The notes below the pieces were generated by a model that saw nothing but the letters and a program-made list of their open reading frames with translations, ran no database searches and had not been told where the DNA came from. From NCBI RefSeq assembly GCF_009650765.1, contig NZ_CP045740.1, forward strand, positions 7,168,001 to 7,232,000: a DNA stretch of 64,000 nt, given 5' to 3'. This document shows positions 52,535-60,432 of the stretch, in pieces. How positions within the stretch are numbered: the stretch's first letter is position 1; the number at the start of each line of letters is the position of its first letter. This DNA comes from Streptomyces sp. SUK 48. GTDB lineage: Bacteria; Actinomycetota; Actinomycetes; Streptomycetales; Streptomycetaceae. A program made the position numbers and the translations under genes.

Positions 52535-52917
52535 CCTCGCTCACCGGCCGCGCGCTGCGGCTGACCGTGTACATCGGCGAGGACGACACCTGGCACCACA
52601 AGCCCCTCTACAGCGAGATCGTGCACCGCGCGCACGCCGCCGGGCTCGCGGGCGCCAGCGTCTTCCGGGGCATCGAGGGCTACGGCGCCTCCTCCCGCAT
52701 CCACACCTCCCGCCTGCTCTCGCTCAGCGAGGACCTGCCGGTCGCGGTGGTCGTCGTGGACACCGAGGAGCGCGTCCGGGACTTCCTGCCCCAGCTGGAC
52801 GAACTGGTCCGCGAGGGCCTGGTCACGCTGGACGAGTGCGAGGTCGTACGGTACGTCGGCCGGGCGCCGGGTCCGGACCCGGCGACGGGCCGGGCGGAAG
52901 GTGAGGAACCGTTGTGA
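52531..52917 (+). CDS. DUF190 protein (PII-like fold)
   Basis: A 128-aa protein with [20 protein letters not shown], the DUF190 head, [15 protein letters not shown] and [20 protein letters not shown], the remaining strands and helix of the PII-like ferredoxin fold. Such proteins are often placed next to crcB genes. Here it overlaps both crcB copies by 4 bp, which implies translational coupling and a shared role in fluoride or ion homeostasis. The ligand is not known. Confidence 0.9.
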   Translation: MTSLTGRALRLTVYIGEDDTWHHKPLYSEIVHRAHAAGLAGASVFRGIEGYGASSRIHTSRLLSLSEDLPVAVVVVDTEERVRDFLPQLDELVREGLVTLDECEVVRYVGRAPGPDPATGRAEGEEPL

Positions 52918-53282
52918 ACTGGCTGCTCGTCGTGGCCGGAGCCGTGGTCGGCGCGCCCGCGCGCTACCTCACCGACCGCGCCGTGCAGTCCCGGCACGAC
53001 TCGGTCTTCCCCTGGGGCACCTTCGTGGTGAACGTCGTGGGCAGCCTGATCCTCGGCCTGGTCACCGGCGCCGTCGCCACCGGGGCCGCGGGACCCCGTC
53101 TGCAACTCCTGCTCGGCACCGGTCTGTGCGGGGCGCTGACCACGTACTCGACCTTCTCCTACGAGACCCTGCGGCTGACCGAGGCCGGCTCGGGCCTCTA
53201 CGCTTCGGTGAACGTCGTCGCCGGTGTGGCGGCCGGGCCGGCCGCGGCCTTCGCCGGGTACTGGCTCGCCGGTGCCGTGTAG
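52914..53282 (+). CDS. crcB: Fluoride channel subunit CrcB/Fluc (second copy)
   Basis: GTG 52914 overlaps the DUF190 stop as GTGA. The 122-aa protein has four membrane helices, [14 protein letters not shown] at the head, [15 protein letters not shown] with the helix-2 Asn, and [16 protein letters not shown] in helix 3. The two copies differ in length and charge, so they are likely to form an obligate heterodimer with opposite orientation. A hairpin follows at 53289. Confidence 0.93.
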   Translation: MNWLLVVAGAVVGAPARYLTDRAVQSRHDSVFPWGTFVVNVVGSLILGLVTGAVATGAAGPRLQLLLGTGLCGALTTYSTFSYETLRLTEAGSGLYASVNVVAGVAAGPAAAFAGYWLAGAV

Positions 53283-53288
53283 ACCCGG

Positions 53289-53311
53289 GCGCCCGGCACC
53301 CCGCCGGGCGC
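53289..53311 (+). terminator. Terminator of the crcB operon
   Basis: GCGCCCGGC at 53289-53297 pairs perfectly with GCCGGGCGC at 53303-53311 around ACCCC, 7 bp after the crcB stop. Confidence 0.75.
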
Positions 53312-53363
53312 GGCAAGTACTGTCCACAACACTGTCGACCTACTCTCCTCAGAACTGGATCCC

Positions 53364-54200
53364 ATGAGCGCCATCTCTGTCGGTCAGGCCGTCGTCCTCG
53401 GAGTCGTCGAGGGGGTGACCGAGTTCCTCCCCGTGTCCTCCACCGGCCACCTCAAGATCACCGAGGGGCTCATGAACATCCCGGTCGACGACAAGTCCGT
53501 CGTCGGGTTCTCCGCCGTCATCCAGGTCGGCGCCATCGCCGCCGTGCTCGTGTACTTCTTCAAGGACATCAAGCGGATCGTTTCCGCCTGGTTCCGCGGT
53601 CTGTTCAACCGCGAGGAGCGCTACCACCACGACTACAAGTTCGCCTGGTGGGTGATCGCCGCGACGATCCCGATCGTCCTGGTCGGCCTCGCCGCGAAGC
53701 CGCTGATCGACGGGCCGCTGGCCTCGCTGTGGGTGGTGGCCGGTTCGCTGATCGTCGGCTCCGGCGCGATGTGGTGCGCGGACCAGATGGGCCGCCACAA
53801 GCGCGGTGAGGACGACACGTCCTTCAAGGACGCGATGTGGGTCGGCTGCTCCCAGATCCTCGCCCTGCTCTTCCCCGGCTTCTCCCGCTCCGGCGCGACC
53901 ATGTCCACGGCGCTCGTCCTGGACCTGGACCGCGTCGCCGCGACCCGCCTCTCCTTCTTCCTCGGCATCCCCGCGCTGACCGGCGCCGGCATCTACGAGC
54001 TGAAGGACGCCCTGGGCGCGGGCGTGGGCGCCGCCCCGCTGGCCGTGGGCACCATCGTCTCCTTCATCGTGGCGTACGCCTCGATCGCCTGGCTGCTGAA
54101 GTTCGTCGCCAAGCACTCCTTCAACGCCTTCGTGATCTACCGCATCATCATCGGCGTGGGCCTGCTTGCCCTGCTCGGCACCGGTGTGCTCAACGCCTGA
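53364..54200 (+). CDS. uppP: Undecaprenyl-diphosphatase (UppP/BacA type)
   Basis: The 278-aa protein has eight or so membrane helices. GVTEFLPVSSTGHL (about residues 17-30) is the first catalytic motif and PGFSRSGATMS (about 172-182) the second, with the active-site Glu, Ser and Arg. It dephosphorylates undecaprenyl pyrophosphate to recycle the carrier for cell-wall synthesis, and overproduction is known to give bacitracin resistance. TACTCT at 53341-53346 may be its -10 box. A 12-bp stem terminator follows. Confidence 0.95.
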   Translation: MSAISVGQAVVLGVVEGVTEFLPVSSTGHLKITEGLMNIPVDDKSVVGFSAVIQVGAIAAVLVYFFKDIKRIVSAWFRGLFNREERYHHDYKFAWWVIAATIPIVLVGLAAKPLIDGPLASLWVVAGSLIVGSGAMWCADQMGRHKRGEDDTSFKDAMWVGCSQILALLFPGFSRSGATMSTALVLDLDRVAATRLSFFLGIPALTGAGIYELKDALGAGVGAAPLAVGTIVSFIVAYASIAWLLKFVAKHSFNAFVIYRIIIGVGLLALLGTGVLNA

Positions 54201-54222
54201 GCCCAGGAGTTCCCGGCCACCC

Positions 54223-54262
54223 GACGGGGTGCGGCGCCCAAGAGCGGGCACCGCACCCCGTC
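54223..54262 (+). terminator. Terminator after uppP
   Basis: GACGGGGTGCGG at 54223-54234 pairs perfectly with CCGCACCCCGTC at 54251-54262, followed by CGTGTTTCC, the closest thing to a T tract in this region. Confidence 0.85.
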
Positions 54263-54305
54263 CGTGTTTCCTCCAGCGCCGGCGGACGGGTTCGCACCCG
54301 TCGCC

Positions 54306-54335
54306 TTGACACAGCGGGCGGGCAGCGCGCAGGAT
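54306..54335 (+). promoter_or_regulatory. Promoter of the GntR gene
   Basis: TTGACA (54306-54311), 18 bp, CAGGAT (54330-54335). Transcription would begin at or next to GTG 54342, so the mRNA is leaderless. Confidence 0.65.
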
Positions 54336-54341
54336 CGGCCC

Positions 54342-55073
54342 GTGAACCTGTCAGACAGCCAGACAGGTGGTATCGGCCCGCGGCGCGTGAGCGCGATGGA
54401 AGCGGTCCTCGGCCACCTCCGCGCCGCCATCGAACGCGGCGACTACGCCATCGGCGACAAGCTGCCCTCCGAGGCCGAGCTGGGCCGCACCCTGGAGGTC
54501 TCCCGGCCCGTGCTGCGCGAGGCACTGCGCGCGCTCCAGGCGATGGGCCTCACGGTCTCCCGGACCGGCAAGGGCACCTTCGTCGTCGCCGACGCCGTGG
54601 AGGACCCCACCTTCGGCGACTACGCGGCCAGCGACCTGCTGGAGGTCCGCCGGCACATCGAGATCCCGGTCGCCGGCTACGCCGCCCTGCGCCGCACCCC
54701 CGACCACCTGGACCGGCTGGCCCATCTGCTGGACCGCATGGAGCGGGAGACGGACACCACCGCCTGGGTCGCGATGGACACCCTCTTCCACCTCACCGTC
54801 GCCGAGGCCGCCCAGAACCCGGTCTTCCGCCGGGTCATCGAGGAGATCCGCGACGCCCTGGCGCGCCAGTCGGCCTTCCTCAACGAGCTCGGCGGCCGCC
54901 GCGAGCAGTCCAACCGTGAGCACCGCGCCATCGTCGAGGCGCTCACCGACGGCTCCGAGCACGACGCCCTCGCGGCCATGAGCCACCACCTGGACCGCGT
55001 CGAACGCACCCTCACCGACATCGTGCGCCCCCGGCGGCCGGAGACGGCCGCGCACGGCGCGCCCGAGGCATGA
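54342..55073 (+). CDS. GntR family regulator, FadR/FCD type
   Basis: GTG 54342 is chosen because a consensus promoter ends six bases upstream. The 243-aa protein has a GntR winged helix (about residues 22-85: LRAAIERGDYAIGDKLPSEA, SRPVLREALRALQAMGL, SRTGKGTFVV) and an FCD all-helical ligand domain (about 100-225, LLEVRRHIEIPVAGYAA, DTLFHLTVAEAAQNP, SNREHRAIVEAL). The FCD histidines that bind metal and carboxylates are present. A palindrome overlaps the start codon, so it should repress itself. The next genes degrade Asn, Asp and Gln, so a C4-dicarboxylate or amino acid ligand is inferred. Confidence 0.92.
   Translation: MNLSDSQTGGIGPRRVSAMEAVLGHLRAAIERGDYAIGDKLPSEAELGRTLEVSRPVLREALRALQAMGLTVSRTGKGTFVVADAVEDPTFGDYAASDLLEVRRHIEIPVAGYAALRRTPDHLDRLAHLLDRMERETDTTAWVAMDTLFHLTVAEAAQNPVFRRVIEEIRDALARQSAFLNELGGRREQSNREHRAIVEALTDGSEHDALAAMSHHLDRVERTLTDIVRPRRPETAAHGAPEA
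54346..54368. promoter_or_regulatory. GntR autoregulatory operator over the start codon
   Basis: ACCTGTC, nine bases, GACAGGT is a perfect 7-bp inverted repeat. Inside it CTGTCAGACAG fits the FadR-type GTNNNAC core. It covers codons 2-9 of the gene just after the transcription start. Confidence 0.75.
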
Positions 55074-55310
55074 GCGCCACCCACCCCTGACCCCCGGACA
55101 AGCCCCCCCGTTCCCCGGACAAGCCCCCCCGGACCCCGACACCGGCACCGGACGCACCACCGTGCCCCTCCGCCGCCGGCCGCCGCACCACCGGGCGCGG
55201 CCCAACGACGCCCGCGCCCGCCCCCGTGCGCTCCGCACCCCGCGCCCCCGACCGGCGCGCCGCCGCGTGACCCGCGGACCGGCCGCCCCGACCTCTCGAT
55301 GCAGGTAGAC

Positions 55311-56309
55311 ATGGACATCAGCTTCCCCGCCGCCGCGCCCGTCGTCCGCGCGCCCGGCCACGCCCCCGTCGCCCACCTCGTCCGCGGCGGCGTGGTCGAG
55401 GGCATCCACTACGGCTCCGTCGTCGTCCTGCGCGCCGACGGCACCGTCGGCCACCAGACCGGTGACATCGAGGCCGCCTTCTACCCGCGTTCGGCCGTCA
55501 AACCCCTCCAGGCCGTCGCCATGGTGCGGGCCGGGCTGCCGCTGGACGGCGAACTGCTGTCCCTGGCCGCCGCGAGCCACTCCGGCGAGGAGCGCCACCT
55601 CGCCGGGACCCGCCGCATCCTCGAACTGGCCGGACTCGCCGAGGACGATCTGCGCAACGTCCCGGACATGCCCTTCGGCCCCGACGTCCGCGACACCTGG
55701 GTGCGTGCCGGGCGGACGCCCTCCCGGCTCGCCCAGAACTGCTCCGGCAAGCACGCGGCGATGCTGTGGACCGCGCGCCTCAACGGCTGGTCCCTGCCGG
55801 ACTACCTGGACCCCGCGCACCCCTTGCAGCAGGCGATCCGGGAGACCGTCGAGGACCTCACCGGGCAGCGCGTCGCGCACACCACCGTGGACGGCTGCGG
55901 CGCGCCCCTGTTCGCCATCTCCCTGCGCGGGCTCGCCCGCGCGCTGTCCCGGATCACCTCGGCGGCGCCCGGCACCCCGGAGGCCAAGGTCGCCGACGCC
56001 ATGCGGGAGCACGCCGAGATGGCGTCCGGCACGAGCCGCGACGTCGCCGCGCTGATGCGGGCCGTGCCGGGGCTGCTCGCCAAGGACGGCTTCGAGGGCG
56101 TCCAGGTCGCCGCGCTGCCGGACGGGCGGGCGGTGGCCGTGAAGATAGCGGACGGCGCGGACCGCGCGCGGATACCGGTCGCGGCACGGGCACTGGAGCG
56201 GGCCGGGGTGGACCCGGCGCTGCTGACCGGCTTCGCGGGGCAGGCGCTGCTCGGCGGCGGGGTCCCGGTGGGCGCCGTCCACGTGGTGGGCGAGCCCGGC
56301 CCCGCCTGA
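55311..56309 (+). CDS. Asparaginase II family protein
   Basis: ATG 55311 is preceded by AGG; ATG 55299 is an alternative four codons longer. The 332-aa protein has HLVRGGVVEGIHYGSVVVLR, YPRSAVKPLQAVAMVRAG, ASHSGEERH, NCSGKHAAML and VDGCGAPLFAISLRGLA, the conserved set of the Rhizobium AnsA-like class, which is unrelated to E. coli AnsB. Ser in SAVK and the Cys/Lys pair in NCSGKH are the key residues. It hydrolyses Asn to Asp and ammonia. The 237-bp gap before it is C-rich with a duplicated CCCCGGACAAGCCCCCCC block and no visible operator. Confidence 0.9.
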   Translation: MDISFPAAAPVVRAPGHAPVAHLVRGGVVEGIHYGSVVVLRADGTVGHQTGDIEAAFYPRSAVKPLQAVAMVRAGLPLDGELLSLAAASHSGEERHLAGTRRILELAGLAEDDLRNVPDMPFGPDVRDTWVRAGRTPSRLAQNCSGKHAAMLWTARLNGWSLPDYLDPAHPLQQAIRETVEDLTGQRVAHTTVDGCGAPLFAISLRGLARALSRITSAAPGTPEAKVADAMREHAEMASGTSRDVAALMRAVPGLLAKDGFEGVQVAALPDGRAVAVKIADGADRARIPVAARALERAGVDPALLTGFAGQALLGGGVPVGAVHVVGEPGPA

Positions 56310-56385
56310 GACCACCCCTCTCCCGCCCGGGATCACCCCTCGCCGACGTTTCCCCTACCGAAGCCCAGAAAGCGGATCACCCCTG

Positions 56386-57792
56386 ATGACCACCACCCGG
56401 CGCGAACACGACCTCCTCGGCGATCGGGACGTGCCCGCCGACGCCTACTGGGGCATCCACACCCTGCGGGCGACCGAGAACTTCCCCATCACCGGCATGC
56501 CGATCTCGGCGTACCCGCACCTGATCGACGCCCTGGCCGCCGTGAAGGAGGCCGCCGCGCTCGCCAACGAGGAACTCGGCCTGCTGGCACCGCCAAAGGC
56601 CCGCGCGATCGTCACCGCGTGCCAGGAGATCCGGCGCGGCGCGCTGCACGAGCAGTTCGTCGTGGACGTCATCCAGGGCGGGGCCGGCACCTCGACCAAC
56701 ATGAACGCCAACGAGGTCGTCGCGAACCGGGCGCTGGAACTCCTCGGCCGCGCCAAGGGCGAGTACACGTACGTGCACCCCAACGAGGACGTCAACCTGA
56801 GCCAGTCGACCAACGACGTCTACCCGACCGCCGTCAAGATAGCGACGGTCTTCGCGGTCCGTGGACTGCTCAAGGCGATGGCGGTGCTCCAGGACTCCTT
56901 CGCGGGCAAGTCCGTCCAGTTCCGCGACGTGCTCAAGATGGGCCGCACCCAGTTGCAGGACGCGGTACCGATGACGCTCGGCCAGGAGTTCTCCGCGTTC
57001 GCCGTGATGATCGAGGAGGACCGCAGCCGGCTCGCCGAGGCCGTCGAGCTGATCCATGAGATCAACCTGGGCGCCACGGCGATCGGTACCGGGATCAACG
57101 CTCCGTCCGGGTACGCCGAGGCCGCCCGCCGGCATCTGTCCGCGATCACCGGGCTGCCGCTGGTCACCGCCGCCAACCTGGTCGAGGCCACCCAGGACTG
57201 CGGGGCCTTCGTGCAGATGTCCGGGGTGCTCAAGCGGATCGCGGTCAAGCTCTCCAAGAGCTGCAACGACCTGCGGCTGCTGTCCTCCGGTCCGCGCGCC
57301 GGGCTCGGGGAGATCAACCTGCCGCCGGTGCAGGCCGGTTCGTCGATCATGCCGGGCAAGGTCAACCCGGTCATCCCCGAGGTGGTCAACCAGGTCGCCT
57401 TCGAGGTCATCGGCAACGACGTCGCCATCACCATGGCCGCCGAGGCCGGACAGCTCCAGCTCAACGCCTTCGAGCCGATCATCCTGCACTCCCTGTCGGA
57501 GTCGGTCACCCACCTGGAGCGGGCCTGCCTGACGCTGGCCGAGCGCTGTGTCGACGGCATCACCGCCAACACCGAGCGGCTGCGCGCGAGCGTGGAGAAC
57601 TCCATCGGACTGGTCACCGCGCTCAATCCGCACATCGGCTACACGGCGGCCACCGAGATCGCCAAGGAGGCCCTCGCCAGCGGGCGCGGGGTCGCCGAAC
57701 TGGTCCTGGAGAAGGGCCTGCTGCCCGCCGGGACGCTGGCCGCGCTGCTGCGTCCCGAGATCGTCGCGGGCAGCGGGGCACCGGCCGCCTGA
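56386..57792 (+). CDS. aspA: Aspartate ammonia-lyase
   Basis: The 468-aa protein has RREHDLLGDRDVPADAYWGI, TNMNANEVVANRALE, the HPNEDVNLSQSTNDVYP region and the superfamily signature GSSIMPGKVNPVIPE with the catalytic Ser. These point to aspartase and not fumarase. It converts Asp to fumarate and ammonia and so follows the asparaginase in the pathway. It is 76 bp behind the asparaginase gene and probably in one transcript with it. Confidence 0.94.
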   Translation: MTTTRREHDLLGDRDVPADAYWGIHTLRATENFPITGMPISAYPHLIDALAAVKEAAALANEELGLLAPPKARAIVTACQEIRRGALHEQFVVDVIQGGAGTSTNMNANEVVANRALELLGRAKGEYTYVHPNEDVNLSQSTNDVYPTAVKIATVFAVRGLLKAMAVLQDSFAGKSVQFRDVLKMGRTQLQDAVPMTLGQEFSAFAVMIEEDRSRLAEAVELIHEINLGATAIGTGINAPSGYAEAARRHLSAITGLPLVTAANLVEATQDCGAFVQMSGVLKRIAVKLSKSCNDLRLLSSGPRAGLGEINLPPVQAGSSIMPGKVNPVIPEVVNQVAFEVIGNDVAITMAAEAGQLQLNAFEPIILHSLSESVTHLERACLTLAERCVDGITANTERLRASVENSIGLVTALNPHIGYTAATEIAKEALASGRGVAELVLEKGLLPAGTLAALLRPEIVAGSGAPAA

Positions 57793-57855
57793 CCTGCGGT
57801 GACGAGAGGTTCCGGGGTGGGGGCGAGTGGGCTGTGGGGACGGTACGGAGGCACA

Positions 57856-58794
57856 ATGGTGATCATGACAACGACGTCGTCCTCCACCTTCCTGCCGGTC
57901 CTGGAGCGCATAGCCGAGGAGCTGGAACACACACCCGGCCGCGGCCGCGCCGCCGACTACATCCCGGCGCTGGCCGCGTGCGACCCCCGCACCTTCGGCA
58001 TGGCCGTCGCCGAGCTGGACGGCACGGTGTACGGGGTGGGGGAGTGGCAGCAGCCGTTCTCCGCGCAGTCCATCACCAAGGTGTTCACCCTCGCCCTGGA
58101 CCTGGCCCGCGAGGGCGACGAGCTGTGGGAGCACGTCGGCCGCGAGCCCTCCGGCAACCCGTTCAACTCCCTGGTCCAGCTGGAGTACGAGAACGGCATC
58201 CCGCGCAACCCGTTCATCAACGCGGGCGCGCTCGTCGTCACCGACCGCCTCCAGACCCGTACCGGGGACGCGGCCGGCGAACTGCTCGGCTTCCTGCGCG
58301 CCGAGAGCGGAAACCCCGCGCTGGACTTCGACCACGAGGTCGCCGCCTCCGAGACCACCTACGGCGACCGCAACGCCGCGCTCGCCCACTTCATGGCGTC
58401 CTACGGCAACATCGACAACGAGGTGCCGGTCCTGCTCGACCAGTACTTCCGCCAGTGCTCCATCGCCGCCTCCTGCGCCGACCTCGCCCTCGCCACCGGC
58501 TTCCTCGCCCGGCACGGCATCCGCGCCGACGGCGGCCGGCTGCTCAGCCGCAGCCAGGCCAAGCAGGTCAACGCGGTGATGCTGACCTGCGGCACGTACG
58601 ACGCCGCGGGCGACTTCGCCTACCGGGTCGGGCTGCCCGGCAAGAGCGGCGTCGGCGGCGGCATCATCGCCGTCGTACCGGGCCGCTGCACCCTGTGCGT
58701 CTGGAGCCCCGGCCTGGACGAACGCGGCAACTCCGTGGCCGGTGTGGCGGCCCTGGACCGCTTCACCACGCTGACCGGCCTGTCCGTCTTCTGA
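57856..58794 (+). CDS. glsA: Glutaminase
   Basis: ATG 57856 follows GGAGG closely; ATG 57865 is an alternative. The 312-aa protein contains PFSAQSITKVFTLALDL (the SxxK nucleophile at about residue 65), ENGIPRNPFINAGALVV, YGDRNAALAHFM and PGKSGVGGGIIAVVPG, all typical of the serine beta-lactamase-fold glutaminases. It hydrolyses Gln to Glu and ammonia. With the asparaginase and aspartase upstream it completes an amide-nitrogen release cluster. Confidence 0.94.
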   Translation: MVIMTTTSSSTFLPVLERIAEELEHTPGRGRAADYIPALAACDPRTFGMAVAELDGTVYGVGEWQQPFSAQSITKVFTLALDLAREGDELWEHVGREPSGNPFNSLVQLEYENGIPRNPFINAGALVVTDRLQTRTGDAAGELLGFLRAESGNPALDFDHEVAASETTYGDRNAALAHFMASYGNIDNEVPVLLDQYFRQCSIAASCADLALATGFLARHGIRADGGRLLSRSQAKQVNAVMLTCGTYDAAGDFAYRVGLPGKSGVGGGIIAVVPGRCTLCVWSPGLDERGNSVAGVAALDRFTTLTGLSVF

Positions 58795-58835
58795 GCGCAC
58801 CGCCCCGCAAACCTCCCGAGGACGGGCCCGCAGCC

Positions 58836-58911
58836 CCCCCGGGCACCGGCCCAGACACCCCCGGGCGCCGGCCCAGCCCCCCGGGCACCGGCCCGGACAC
58901 CCCCGGGCACC
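58836..58911. repeat. C-rich tandem repeat after glsA
   Basis: Three and a half units of 19-23 bp based on CCCCCGGGCACCGGCCC plus AGACA fill 58836-58911. The rest of the 225-bp gap to 59019 is C-rich, without a gene or hairpin of note. Confidence 0.65.
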
Positions 58912-59019
58912 CGTCCGCCTCCCGTCACCCCCGCCCCACCACGCCCCGGCCACACCTCGGCCCCCGGCCCGACGGGCCCGCGTCGCCTCGCCGACATCCG
59001 GCGTTGCCACGCTGAGCCG

Positions 59020-60432
59020 GTGTCGGCCATGGCGTTCCCCTTCGATCTGCGGCGCTGCCGGCTGCTCGGGCTGGCCGGTACCGCCTTCCTCGCACTCGGC
59101 GGGGAGAGCGCCGGCGCCCTGCCCGTGGCGGACCTGCCGGCGCCCGCCTCGGCCCGGGAGGCCACCGGGCTGGTCGCGGCGTACTTCGGTGTCGTGCTGC
59201 TGATCGCCGCCTGGGTGCTGCTCGGCCGCCTGGTGCGCGGGCCTCGGCCGCCCGCGCCGCGCGCCCTGCTGCTCGTACTGGCCGTCTGGGCCGCCCCGTT
59301 GGTGCTCGCCCCGCCGCTGTTCAGCCGGGACGTCTACAGCTATCTCGCGCAGGGCGCCATGGCCGACGCACACATGGACGTCTACACCCAGGGCCCCGCG
59401 GCCCTCGGCGGTCCGCTCGCCGACCAGGTGGCCCCCCTGTGGCAGCACACCGGGGCGCCGTACGGCCCCGCGTTCCTCGGCCTCGCCGCCGCGCTGTCCG
59501 GCCTCACCCGGGGCGGACTGCCCGCGGGCCTGATCGGCATGCGGCTGCTCGCGCTGCTCGGGGTGGCCCTGATGGCGTCCGCGCTGCCCCGGCTCGCCCG
59601 GCACAGCGGCGCCGACCCGGCCGCCGCGCTCTGGCTCGGCGCCCTCAACCCGCTGGTGCCGCTGCACCTGGTCGCGGGCGCCCACAACGACGCGCTGATG
59701 CTCGGACTGCTCGGGCTCGGCCTGGTCGCCGCCCGGCGCGGGCCCGTGCCGGGCGCCGTACTGGTCACCCTCGCCGCGCTGGTCAAGGCGCCCGCCGCGC
59801 TGGGCCTGCTAGCCGTGGTGGCGTTGCAGGCCCGCGCCGGGCGCCGTCCCCTGCCCGCCGCCCTGACCACCGCGGCCGTCTGTGCCGCGACCACGGTCGC
59901 CGCCACCGTGACGGCCGGCACCGGCTACGGCTGGATCGGCGCCCTCGGCACCCCCCTCTCCCCGCGGAACTGGGCGCTGACCGGCCTGCTCGGCCGGGCC
60001 ACCGGCGCCCTGCTCGACCGCCTCGGCAGTGGCCTCGCCCCGCTGGCCGTCCCCGGCTGGCAGCTGCTCGGCCTCCTCGCCACCGCCGTCACGATCGGCG
60101 TCATATGGCTGCGGCTGCGGCTCACACCGGTGTACGCGCTCGGCCTGAGCCTGCTCGCCGTCGCCGTGTTCGGCCCGGCCATCCGCCCCTGGTACGTGCT
60201 GTGGGGCCTGTTCCTGATCGCCGCCGCCGCGCCCAGCACCTCGGTACGGCACCGGGTCGCCGCCCTCGCCGGGGTGCTCGCGCTCGCCGTGCTGCCGAGC
60301 GGCGGCCCCGCCGACGCGGGCCGGCTGGTGCTCGCCGTCTGCGGGGGGCTGCTCGGGGTGGTCGTCCTGTGGCAGGCCCACCAGGCGGCCCGGCCGCCCG
60401 TCGCGGCCCCGGCCCCGGGGCGCGCCGCATGA
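59020..60432 (+). CDS. Polyprenol-phosphomannose-dependent mannosyltransferase-like protein (MptB type)
   Basis: The 470-aa protein has 11 or more membrane helices. LFSRDVYSYLAQGAMADAHM, with the Asp of the GT-C catalytic loop, and NPLVPLHLVAGAHNDALMLG are the characteristic MptB/DUF2029-like segments; IRPWYVLWGLFLIAAA is the late conserved helix. Such enzymes add mannose from polyprenyl phosphomannose to glycolipids or glycans outside the membrane. GTG 59020 and ATG 59029 are possible starts. CACGCT ends six bases before the GTG, which fits a leaderless message. Confidence 0.82.
   Translation: MSAMAFPFDLRRCRLLGLAGTAFLALGGESAGALPVADLPAPASAREATGLVAAYFGVVLLIAAWVLLGRLVRGPRPPAPRALLLVLAVWAAPLVLAPPLFSRDVYSYLAQGAMADAHMDVYTQGPAALGGPLADQVAPLWQHTGAPYGPAFLGLAAALSGLTRGGLPAGLIGMRLLALLGVALMASALPRLARHSGADPAAALWLGALNPLVPLHLVAGAHNDALMLGLLGLGLVAARRGPVPGAVLVTLAALVKAPAALGLLAVVALQARAGRRPLPAALTTAAVCAATTVAATVTAGTGYGWIGALGTPLSPRNWALTGLLGRATGALLDRLGSGLAPLAVPGWQLLGLLATAVTIGVIWLRLRLTPVYALGLSLLAVAVFGPAIRPWYVLWGLFLIAAAAPSTSVRHRVAALAGVLALAVLPSGGPADAGRLVLAVCGGLLGVVVLWQAHQAARPPVAAPAPGRAA

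Noticed and set aside
56377..59685. Open frame of about 1100 codons opposite aspA, glsA and the MptB-like gene
   Set aside because: It is antisense to three enzymes with intact active-site motifs.
59439..60428. Possible 330-codon N-terminal extension of the GT87 protein
   Set aside because: It is out of frame within the MptB-like gene and Arg-rich; ATG 60429 with its ATGA overlap is the natural start.
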